From Erythrobacteraceae bacterium WH01K (GTDB lineage: Bacteria; Pseudomonadota; Alphaproteobacteria; Sphingomonadales; Sphingomonadaceae), in assembly GCA_027941995.1 (NCBI GenBank), contig CP115966.1:124001-188000 (forward strand): a stretch of 64,000 bases of DNA, written 5' to 3'. Position 1 is the stretch's first letter. Each line of letters starts with the position of its first letter. Below the pieces are notes generated by a model, which saw only the letters and a list, made by a program, of their open reading frames with translations, was not told the origin of the DNA and did not search any database. Below, piece by piece: positions 57,522 to 64,000 of this stretch. Made by a program: the position numbers and the translations under genes.

Positions 57522-58025
57522 ATGCTTCGCACCGCGCATCTTGTCCTCGGCATACTAAACGGCCTCAACTGGGCGCTCGGGGTCCCGTTCGTCCTGCTGT
57601 TTGCATTCCTCGCGATAGAGCCATCCGCATTGCCAAACCAGATAGCGACCGAGTTCGATCCGCGCGAAACGGGGGCGCTGGTCCGCTGGCTCTGGGTTGC
57701 CTGCGCCGTGTCCATCCTGACCGTTCCGCTCGCTCACATCATCTTCACCAGGCTGCGCCGCATGATCCGCGATTCCGAGCAGGGCGATGCGTTCTCGCCC
57801 GCCAGCATCGGGTCGCTGCGCACCATTGCGCTTTGCATGCTGGGCATCGGTGTGGGCGACCTCGCCTTCGGGCTGACATCCATCGACGTGAGCGAGCAGA
57901 CGGGCGAATATCTCGGCTGGTCGCCCTCCCTTTCGATCTGGCTCGTATCGGGCCTCCTCCTCGTGCTGGCCCGCATCTTCGCAGAGGGGCTCGCCATGCG
58001 CGAGGACCTGGAGGGCACGGTCTGA
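57522..58025 (+). CDS. DUF2975 membrane protein
   Basis: A 167-residue protein with four hydrophobic helices (about 8-30, 60-80, 100-120, 138-155) and the segment LRRMIRDSEQGDAFSPASIGSLRTIA (about 83-108) between helices two and three; this Asp/Phe-Pro turn is the family signature. DUF2975 proteins are regularly encoded with a small YozG-like HTH protein, as here. The start at 57522 was chosen because the frame upstream runs through the operator repeats. Its stop overlaps the next ATG as TGATG. Confidence 0.82.
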   Translation: MLRTAHLVLGILNGLNWALGVPFVLLFAFLAIEPSALPNQIATEFDPRETGALVRWLWVACAVSILTVPLAHIIFTRLRRMIRDSEQGDAFSPASIGSLRTIALCMLGIGVGDLAFGLTSIDVSEQTGEYLGWSPSLSIWLVSGLLLVLARIFAEGLAMREDLEGTV

Positions 58026-58252
58026 TGGCCGGGGGCACATCCATATCCGTCCGGCTCGACCAGCTGCTGGAAGACCGGAGCATGACCATGACCGAGCTTG
58101 CCCAGCGGATCGACCTGACGCTGGCCAACCTGTCCATCCTGAAGACGGGCAAGGCCAAGGCCATCCGTTTCACCACGCTCGAAGCCATCTGCCGCGAACT
58201 GGACTGCCAGCCCGGCGACCTGCTGACCTATGACCAAGGAGACGATTCATGA
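58025..58252 (+). CDS. YozG-like HTH transcription regulator
   Basis: A 75-residue Xre-type helix-turn-helix protein with MTMTELAQRIDLTLANLSILKTG (only the core helices are diagnostic) and the ending CRELDCQPGDLLTY, typical of YozG/Cro-CI partners of DUF2975. It is coupled to both neighbours (TGATG before and ATGA after), so the three genes form one operon. It probably binds the TATCG-N5-CGATA sites upstream. Confidence 0.88.
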   Translation: MAGGTSISVRLDQLLEDRSMTMTELAQRIDLTLANLSILKTGKAKAIRFTTLEAICRELDCQPGDLLTYDQGDDS

Positions 58253-58971
58253 CTTTCGGAAAGGCATTCATCCACGCCCATCGCGAGACCCTCGCCTTCA
58301 TGCTCGCATGTCCCCTGATCGCGATGATCCCGGTCGTCGGCGAGCTTTTCCAGCATTACGTCGAGATGGGGCTCGGGATGTATGACGGGACGGACGGCGC
58401 GCAGGCGGCCGAGGCGGCACCGGCACGGATGCAGGCCGGGATGATCAAGATCTTCACCCTCTCGTTCATTGGCTATCCCCTGGTCCGCTTCCTGGCGGGT
58501 GGGCGCGACGCGGCGGCTGCGCGCACGCTGGAACCGCGAGCCGCCGCGACGTTTGCCGTCGTCCTGTTCATCCAGCTGGCAATTGCCGCGATGGACCTGT
58601 TCGCAATGCAGGGATCGCCTGCGGTTTCGCTGGCCGTGTTCGCCGCGATGCTGGTCCTGACCCCGCTATTCCTGCGCTGGATGGTCGCTGCGCCGCTGGG
58701 CATCTGGGTGTCGCCGGCGCGCTCGGCACGCGAAATGCTACCCTCTCTTGCCTGGGCGGTCGTCTTCACCTTCACGGTGATGCTCCCGCTGATGGTCGTG
58801 CATTACGGACTGGGGATCGGGGCGATCTTCGCACCGGACGCGCTCAAATGGCCCCTGCTCATCCTCGACAGCTTCGTCGTCGGCGCCCTTGCGATCGTCA
58901 TCGGCGCGGGCAACTGGATCGCGGCCATCCGCCCCGGACCCGTCATCGGGAACCATGCAGCAACAGCGTAG
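58249..58971 (+). CDS. Polytopic membrane protein of the DUF2975/HTH operon
   Basis: A 240-residue hydrophobic protein with five to six helices (for example FMLACPLIAMIPVVGELF, FAVVLFIQLAIAAMDLFA). No known domain was recognised. A Met/Gly/Asp-rich periplasmic segment (about 38-60) follows helix one. Its ATG overlaps the regulator stop, so it is part of the same transcript and may be the regulated output or the sensor partner. Confidence 0.7.
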   Translation: MTFGKAFIHAHRETLAFMLACPLIAMIPVVGELFQHYVEMGLGMYDGTDGAQAAEAAPARMQAGMIKIFTLSFIGYPLVRFLAGGRDAAAARTLEPRAAATFAVVLFIQLAIAAMDLFAMQGSPAVSLAVFAAMLVLTPLFLRWMVAAPLGIWVSPARSAREMLPSLAWAVVFTFTVMLPLMVVHYGLGIGAIFAPDALKWPLLILDSFVVGALAIVIGAGNWIAAIRPGPVIGNHAATA

Positions 58972-59042
58972 GCATTTTTTCGGGAACCGCTTTGCACGGC
59001 GGGAGTATTAGCTCGGATATCAACCGGACAGGGGTCCAAATC

Positions 59043-59330
59043 ATGAAGAAGATTATTGCTGCCGCCACGCTTCCCGCCCTCCTCCTCGTCGCAGCGTGCG
59101 ACGGCGCAGGTGAAGAACTCGCCGAAGAGCAGGACGACGTGGCCGAAGCCGAAGCCGAAGTGATGGACGCAGAAGCCGGCGTCGTCGAAGCCGAAGCCGA
59201 CCTCGCCGAAGAACGTGCCGATGTTGCCGAAGCACAAGGCGACGATGTCGGCGCCGCAGAAGCAGACCAGTCGGCCGAGAACCTCGAGCAGCAGGCCGAG
59301 GAACTGGAAGACACTGCCGACGGCATCTGA
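59043..59330 (+). CDS. Small, highly acidic lipoprotein with Ala/Glu heptad-like repeats
   Basis: A 95-residue protein. The signal peptide MKKIIAAATLPALLLVAAC ends in a lipobox (Cys19). The mature part is almost entirely Ala, Glu, Asp, Val and Gln, in repeating units such as AEAEAEV, AEAGVV, EAEADLAEERADVAEA. It has one Arg, no Lys, no aromatic residue and predicts a single long amphipathic coiled coil. The role is unknown; it resembles small alanine/glutamate-rich lipoproteins sometimes found in Alphaproteobacteria. A strong terminator follows at 59351. Confidence 0.65.
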   Translation: MKKIIAAATLPALLLVAACDGAGEELAEEQDDVAEAEAEVMDAEAGVVEAEADLAEERADVAEAQGDDVGAAEADQSAENLEQQAEELEDTADGI

Positions 59331-59350
59331 TCGGTTTTGCAAACCTGAAG

Positions 59351-59386
59351 AAAACAGCGCGTTTCCCCCGGGAAGCGCGCTGTTTT
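59351..59386 (+). terminator. Strong terminator after the acidic lipoprotein
   Basis: AAAACAGCGCG at 59351-59361 pairs with CGCGCTGTTTT at 59376-59386 across a 14-base loop. The A- and T-rich ends of the stem make it active in both directions. Confidence 0.8.
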
Positions 59387-59481
59387 CGTGTCTGCCGTCC
59401 GGAACGATTGCCGAGGGCCGGCCGTTCCTTCTCCCATATACCGGGCCATTCGGATGGTCCGCCGCACGAAAGGATGTCCCG

Positions 59482-59763
59482 ATGAAGAAGACCGTACTGC
59501 TTGCCGCCCTGCCCCTGTCGCTCGCCGTCACTGCCTGCGGCGAAGAACTCGATGGCGGGGATACTGCCGATCTGGGCAGCGACGTGACCACCGGTGAAAC
59601 CGGCATGGAAGGTGCAGCCGATTACGAGCCGGGCGAAGACGGCCCTCTCCAGAACGATGTCGTGCCGGACGAGACGATGACCGACGAAGGCGCAGCGGGC
59701 GATGCCATGATGGTGGAAGACGCGCCGATGAACGACACCATGACCGATACCGCAGGGTCCTGA
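59482..59763 (+). CDS. Small acidic lipoprotein-like protein
   Basis: A 93-residue protein. The signal peptide MKKTVLLAALPLSLAVTAC ends in a lipobox (Cys19). The mature part is rich in Asp, Glu, Gly, Thr and Met (e.g. DETMTDEGAAGDAMMVEDAP) and probably disordered. It is the second acidic small lipoprotein in a row. Although the N-termini are similar the mature regions differ, so they are neighbours rather than clear duplicates. Function unknown. Confidence 0.6.
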   Translation: MKKTVLLAALPLSLAVTACGEELDGGDTADLGSDVTTGETGMEGAADYEPGEDGPLQNDVVPDETMTDEGAAGDAMMVEDAPMNDTMTDTAGS

Positions 59764-60082
59764 TACAGGCAGGATACTCTACGCGGCCCTTGACTCGCCG
59801 CGCCATGCGTATAGAGGCCCGCCACGAACGGCGGGCCTTTTCGTGTCTGCCGCTCATCCGTCCGAGACAGCTGGTGAAGGGCCTGTCCCTTCTTAATCTC
59901 CAGCCGAGATGGGAAAAGAGATTTCGCCCCGGCCTGCACGGGGCCCCTGGCGGGTTGCTGCCCGCCTCCTCCTTCCCTTCGACAAACGGACTCGCCCCTG
60001 GCGCGGCCTCGCTCGCGTCCGGGACAAACGTAGCCGGCCGTCCGGGAGCCATTCCGGTCGGCCATTTGTGAAGGAGTATGGC
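59764..60082 (+). promoter_or_regulatory. Promoter and probable L10-leader region of rplJL
   Basis: This 319-bp stretch holds no gene. A terminator-type hairpin GGCCCGCC-ACGAAC-GGCGGGCC followed by TTTT lies at 59816-59841, with TTGACT further upstream at about 59790. Between 59842 and 60082 the RNA could fold into the ribosomal protein L10 leader that binds L10-L7/L12 and represses translation in many bacteria; I can see paired GC-rich segments but cannot confirm the kink-turn. A clear ribosome-binding site AAGGAG precedes rplJ. Confidence 0.5.
59816..59841 (+). terminator. Intrinsic terminator upstream of rplJ
   Basis: GGCCCGCC at 59816-59823 pairs with GGCGGGCC at 59830-59837 over the loop ACGAAC, followed by TTTT. 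It may end the transcript of the acidic lipoprotein gene, or act as an attenuator if the rplJL promoter lies upstream of it. Confidence 0.8.
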
Positions 60083-60598
60083 ATGGATCGTTCGCAGAAA
60101 GCCGACGCGGTCGCCCAGCTCAATGCAGTCTTCAACGAGGTTGGCGTGGTCGTCGTGACCCGCAATCTCGGCCTGACGGTGGAACAGTCCACCGATCTGC
60201 GCGGGAAGATGCGTGAAGCCGGTGCGTCCTACAAGGTTGCGAAGAACCGCCTCGCCAAGCTCGCCCTGAAAGACACCCCGTATGCCGGCATGGAAGACAT
60301 GCTGTCGGGGCCGACCGCTCTCGGTTATTCCGAAGATCCGGTCGCTGCAGCGAAAGCTGCTGTCGATTTTGCCAAGACGAACGACAAGCTCGAAATCGTC
60401 GGCGGCAGCATGGGCGGACAGGTGCTCGACGAAGCAGGGATCAAGGCACTCGCCTCGATGCCGAGCCTCGACGAGCTGCGTGGCACGATTGTCGGTCTCG
60501 TCAACGCCCCGGCGACGAAAATCGCCCAGGTCGTCAACGCGCCCGCCAACAAGCTTGCTCGCGTCTTCGGTGCCTATGGCGCCAAGGAAGCAGCATAA
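60083..60598 (+). CDS. rplJ: 50S ribosomal protein L10
   Basis: A 171-residue protein, MDRSQKADAVAQLNAVFNEV at the N-terminus, with YKVAKNRLAKLAL and the C-terminal helix (NAPANKLARVFGAYGAKE) that anchors L7/L12 dimers. L10 forms the stalk base with L7/L12, recruiting translation factors. It is followed by rplL 83 bp later. Translation is probably autoregulated by the leader. Confidence 0.95.
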   Translation: MDRSQKADAVAQLNAVFNEVGVVVVTRNLGLTVEQSTDLRGKMREAGASYKVAKNRLAKLALKDTPYAGMEDMLSGPTALGYSEDPVAAAKAAVDFAKTNDKLEIVGGSMGGQVLDEAGIKALASMPSLDELRGTIVGLVNAPATKIAQVVNAPANKLARVFGAYGAKEAA

Positions 60599-60681
60599 GC
60601 GGTTCCGCAAAAGCAGACATTCAATGGGGTTCGATTGCAGCATGACGCTGCGCCCCGCCGATTATTTTGGAGTGATACAAC

Positions 60682-61059
60682 ATGGCCGATATTGCCAAGC
60701 TGGTTGAAGAACTGAGCAAACTGACCGTCCTGGAAGCTGCAGAGCTGGCCAAGGCACTGGAAGAAGAGTGGGGCGTGAGCGCCGCAGCAGCCGTCGCCGT
60801 CGCAGGCCCGGCAGCTGGTGGCGGCGATGCAGCCGCTGCTGAAGAAAAGGACGAATTCGACGTGGTTCTCACCGGCGACGGTGGCAAGAAGATCCAGGTC
60901 ATCAAGGAAGTCCGTGCGATCACCGGTCTGGGTCTGGGCGAAGCCAAGGCTCTGGTCGAAGGCGCACCGAAGCCGCTCAAGGAAGGCGTTGCCAAGGCAG
61001 AAGCCGAAGAGATCAAGAGCAAGATCGAAGCAGCCGGCGGTACCGTCGAACTCAAGTAA
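60682..61059 (+). CDS. rplL: 50S ribosomal protein L7/L12
   Basis: A 125-residue stalk protein: N-terminal dimerisation helix ([20 protein letters not shown]), flexible Ala/Gly linker (about 36-52), and C-terminal factor-binding domain ([25 protein letters not shown], only part diagnostic). It ends with GGTVELK. It recruits EF-G and EF-Tu to the ribosome. Four copies normally bind L10. Confidence 0.97.
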   Translation: MADIAKLVEELSKLTVLEAAELAKALEEEWGVSAAAAVAVAGPAAGGGDAAAAEEKDEFDVVLTGDGGKKIQVIKEVRAITGLGLGEAKALVEGAPKPLKEGVAKAEAEEIKSKIEAAGGTVELK

Positions 61060-61097
61060 GCGTCTCGCTTGCAGCTTCGATCCGTTCGCGGATCACG

Positions 61098-61133
61098 AAA
61101 GGGGCGTCACCAGCAATGGTGGCGCCCTTTCCC
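61098..61133 (+). terminator. Terminator of rplJL
   Basis: AAAGGGGCGTCACC at 61098-61111 pairs, with one bulge, with GGTGGCGCCCTTT at 61118-61130 over the loop AGCAAT, and is followed by CCC. It separates rplL from the convergent PagL-like gene and can act for both strands. Confidence 0.8.
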
Positions 61134-61143
61134 GTTTGGGTTC

Positions 61144-61692
61144 CTACAGTTTGAAATTGATCCGCAGGCCCATCGTATCGATACCGGGGTTCTGCTCGCT
61201 GTCGAAGATCTGGGCGTTGCTGATGTGGACCCAGCTCGCCTCTACCGACACGCGCTCTGACAGATGGGTGCCGATGGCGATTTCGGGCGCGAACAGGATG
61301 CGGCTGCCAAGATCGGTGCGGATGCGGGTCGCGGGGTCCACGCGCGTGGACGGTGCATCGTGGACGACCAGGCCGATCCCCGGACGAAGATAAACGGGGC
61401 CGATCTCCGCCTTCCAGCCAAGGCCCGCGCCGGCAAAGCTGGTATCGCCGTCCAGGTTGACCGAACCGAAGATGTACGGCTCCGGCGACCCGATAGCTGC
61501 CAGACCCTCGATCGGGGCGAAACGATAGCCCGCCTGCAGGTCCACCCCGCCCTCGCCCGTGTCGAAGGTAAAAGGCGTGTCGACCGCATGCGCGTAGACG
61601 CCGCCATAGACCTCCTGGGCCATTGCAGGAGAGCCGAGGCTGGTAGCAGCGGCGATACCGGCCAGCAGGCCCGCAGATCGAATGGTGGGCAT
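61144..61692 (-). CDS. PagL-like lipid A 3-O-deacylase (acyloxyacyl hydrolase family)
   Basis: A 182-residue outer-membrane barrel protein with a signal peptide (first 26 residues, ending AMAQ). The catalytic motif HISNA is present with H156, S158 and N159, followed by NPGIDTMGLRINFKL, the PagL/acyloxyacyl-hydrolase end. The enzyme removes a fatty acid from lipid A and modifies outer-membrane immunogenicity. Convergent with rplL. Confidence 0.85.
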   Translation of the reverse strand: MPTIRSAGLLAGIAAATSLGSPAMAQEVYGGVYAHAVDTPFTFDTGEGGVDLQAGYRFAPIEGLAAIGSPEPYIFGSVNLDGDTSFAGAGLGWKAEIGPVYLRPGIGLVVHDAPSTRVDPATRIRTDLGSRILFAPEIAIGTHLSERVSVEASWVHISNAQIFDSEQNPGIDTMGLRINFKL

Positions 61693-61855
61693 GGAATAAG
61701 GCTCCCCTGTTCAAAAACTCGTGCCATGGCCTAGCCCGCCCTCCCGCAACGGGGGCTGAACGTGTGCCCCGAAGGCCGCATCGCCAAGGCTTACAGGCAC
61801 GGTCCGCCAATTCCGTTTGCCGACCGGACGCATCGCAGCCTACCAAGCCGGCCCC

Positions 61856-63340
61856 ATGACACGCGGCGCTTCTCCCGATCACTCCCCGGACACGGTGCCG
61901 GAACCCGTGCCGGTCCCGCCGGTGACGGGAATGGCCGATGAAGACATCGTGCCCGCTTCTGGCTGGCGCGAGGAGATCGGCGCGACCTTCCGCATGAGCT
62001 GGCCGCTGGCGCTCGCGAACCTGCTGCAGATGCTGACCTATGCGATCGACGTCATCTTCATCGCGCGTCTGGGCGAACAGCCGCTGGCAGCTTCGGCGCT
62101 GGTGGTCGCGCTGTTCGGGATGGTGTTGTGGGCATTGTCGGGCCTGACCGGGGCGGTGGCGCCGGTAATTTCCGCCGAACTCGGCGAGCGCAGCCCGGCC
62201 CTTCGTCCGGTGCGAAGGGGAACGCGCATGGCGCTCTGGCTGGCGCTGGCCAGCGGTATCGCCGGCATGGGCGCATGCCTCGCGCTCGGGCCGATCATGC
62301 GAGCAACCGGCCAGCAGCCGGAAATCATCGCGCTGGCCGTCAGCTACAACGTGCTGCTGATCTGGTCGATGGTGCCGATGCTGTTCAACAACGTCCTGCG
62401 CAACTTCGTGTCGGCGCTGGGACGCCCGATCTTCGCAACTGCCATCACGGCGGGCGGCATCGGTGTGAACGCGCTGGCCAATTACGCCTTCATCTTCGGT
62501 AATTTCGGCGCGCCGGAACTGGGCCTGAAGGGCGCCGCCGTCGCGACCATCCTGACCTCCCTGGCGACGCTGGCTGCTTATGTTGCCGCGATCCGGCTCG
62601 ACCGCCGGATGCATCGCTACCGCATCTTCGGCCGGTGGTGGGCCGCCGATTGGGCCCGGTTCCGGCAAATTGTTGCAATCGGAACGCCCATCGCCCTCAC
62701 GATTACCGCGGAGGCCGGCATTTTCGGGGCCGCCGCCTTCCTGATGGGCAATATCGGCGCGACCCAGCTTGCCGCGCATACGGTGGCCCTGCAGATTGCC
62801 GCGCTCGCCTTCCAGGTTCCCTTCGGCATCGGGCAGGCGGCCACGATCAGGGTCGGCTATTTCTATGGCGCGCGCGATGCAGCCGGTATGGGCCGCGCCG
62901 GATGGACCGGGATCGGCATGGGCACGGGCTTCATGGTCGTGACCGCCGCTGCCATGATCCTCGTGCCATTGCCGCTGCTGTCCATCTATATCGATCCATA
63001 CGACCCCGCAAATGGAGAGCTGGTTGCGTTTGCCCTCAGCTATCTCGCCATTGCGGCCGCCTTCCAGCTGTTCGACGGGATGCAGGCGGTCGCCGCCGGC
63101 GCGCTGCGCGGATTGCAGGATACGCGCGTGCCGATGTGGTTCGCCATCTTCGCCTACTGGGTCCCGGGCATCGGCACTGCGCTGGCCCTCGGCTTCGCAA
63201 CCCCGCTGGAGGGGATCGGTGTCTGGATCGGGCTGGCGGTCGGATTGTTCGTCGCCGCGATCCTGCTGACCTGGCGCTGGACCGCCCGCGAGCGGCTGCA
63301 ACTCACATCGCGCGAAGCAGCGCAGCTCCGCCCTGCCTGA
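61856..63340 (+). CDS. MATE-family multidrug/organic cation efflux transporter
   Basis: A 494-residue protein with twelve membrane helices and the NorM-like pattern ([51 protein letters not shown]; only scattered residues diagnostic). It exports drugs or metabolites in exchange for protons or sodium. The start at 61856 is preferred because earlier codons lack hydrophobic character; an ATG at 61934 (MADEDI) is also possible. It ends 149 bp upstream of groES. Confidence 0.88.
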   Translation: MTRGASPDHSPDTVPEPVPVPPVTGMADEDIVPASGWREEIGATFRMSWPLALANLLQMLTYAIDVIFIARLGEQPLAASALVVALFGMVLWALSGLTGAVAPVISAELGERSPALRPVRRGTRMALWLALASGIAGMGACLALGPIMRATGQQPEIIALAVSYNVLLIWSMVPMLFNNVLRNFVSALGRPIFATAITAGGIGVNALANYAFIFGNFGAPELGLKGAAVATILTSLATLAAYVAAIRLDRRMHRYRIFGRWWAADWARFRQIVAIGTPIALTITAEAGIFGAAAFLMGNIGATQLAAHTVALQIAALAFQVPFGIGQAATIRVGYFYGARDAAGMGRAGWTGIGMGTGFMVVTAAAMILVPLPLLSIYIDPYDPANGELVAFALSYLAIAAAFQLFDGMQAVAAGALRGLQDTRVPMWFAIFAYWVPGIGTALALGFATPLEGIGVWIGLAVGLFVAAILLTWRWTARERLQLTSREAAQLRPA

Positions 63341-63391
63341 CCTGTCGCACAGCCCGGCAAAGGGCGCGCAACTTTTTTAGCCCGGCCCCCG

Positions 63392-63454
63392 TTGACTCAA
63401 TGCAGGCGGCGCACCATTTGCGACGCGCTGGCACTCTCGCAGTGGGAGTGCCAA
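63392..63454 (+). promoter_or_regulatory. groESL promoter with CIRCE element
   Basis: TTGACT (63392-63397) and CATTTG (63415-63420), 17 bases apart, form a vegetative-type promoter. CTGGCACTC-TCGCAGTGG-GAGTGCCAA (63428-63454) is a CIRCE element with a 9-base spacer and perfect arms, the binding site of HrcA. Confidence 0.9.
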
Positions 63455-63489
63455 TCAACATACAACAGCAACCTGAAGAGGCAAACATT

Positions 63490-64000
<511 letters not shown>

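Noticed and set aside
59053-59235. CRISPR-like or tandem DNA repeat impression in the acidic lipoprotein gene
   Set aside because: The repetition is codon-level (GCC GAA GCC GAA) from Ala/Glu-rich protein; no regular spacer pattern exists.

Overview
The window looks like a chromosome segment of a marine or freshwater sphingomonad of the Erythrobacter/Altererythrobacter/Qipengyuania kind (Alphaproteobacteria, Sphingomonadales). This rests on high G+C, on family-level resemblance of RpoB, RpoC, RplJ, RplL, GroES, UbiG, a GapR-like (DUF2312) protein and a DUF1244 protein, and on typical ATGA/TGATG gene overlaps. No rRNA, tRNA, CRISPR array or complete insertion sequence was seen.

Layout. 1-5754 is an accessory island with lower G+C: a ribbon-helix-helix-like protein running off the left edge, an orphan 171-aa gene, an AlpA-type regulator, a GSU2403-like nucleotidyltransferase-fold protein, a 548-aa orphan with a methyltransferase-like N-terminus, and a short tyrosine integrase. 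5908-12609 is a five-gene polysaccharide operon: SQD1-like nucleotide-sugar enzyme, BcsB-like protein, processive GT2 synthase without PilZ, outer-membrane barrel and a Tat-exported GH10 glycosidase. 13367-22360 is a sulfide-handling block. A minus-strand operon runs from an ETHE1/Blh-like metallo-hydrolase through two YeeE/YedE half-transporters, a TIGR01244 sulfurtransferase, type II sulfide:quinone oxidoreductase and SulP to a CioAB-type bd oxidase with a 40-aa DUF2474 subunit. A peroxiredoxin and an ArsR/BigR-like regulator diverge from it.

22533-32888 carries general metabolism: NDUFA9-like protein, NfeD/SPFH pair, a dienelactone-hydrolase-like lipoprotein, a PQQ quinohemoprotein dehydrogenase, a membrane LytTR regulator, an SDR, PurU and a nitronate monooxygenase. 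32945-36553 is a Fur-controlled iron-uptake operon (TonB receptor, small membrane protein, PepSY protein) with a very good Fur box. 36948-47384 holds aspartokinase, UbiG, a phosphodiesterase, YffB, RuvC/YebC, a CPBP protease, small conserved genes, pyruvate kinase and GltX.

48465-61059 holds the transcription/translation core in an unusual arrangement: rpoB-rpoC on the minus strand and rplJ-rplL on the plus strand, separated by a DUF2975/HTH/membrane module (with three copies of one operator-like palindrome) and two very acidic small lipoproteins. A PagL-like deacylase, a MATE transporter and groES-groEL (CIRCE-controlled, groEL cut by the window end) finish the segment.

Functional themes are sulfide-resistant respiration (SQR feeds quinol to a CioAB-type oxidase), a probable secreted glycan machine with its own hydrolase, Fur-regulated iron uptake, and envelope-associated small proteins near the core ribosomal/RNA polymerase genes. 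Start sites were often moved downstream of the longest reading frame on the basis of ribosome-binding sites, signal peptides or overlap with the preceding stop codon. All functional calls come from reading the sequence, without database searches.
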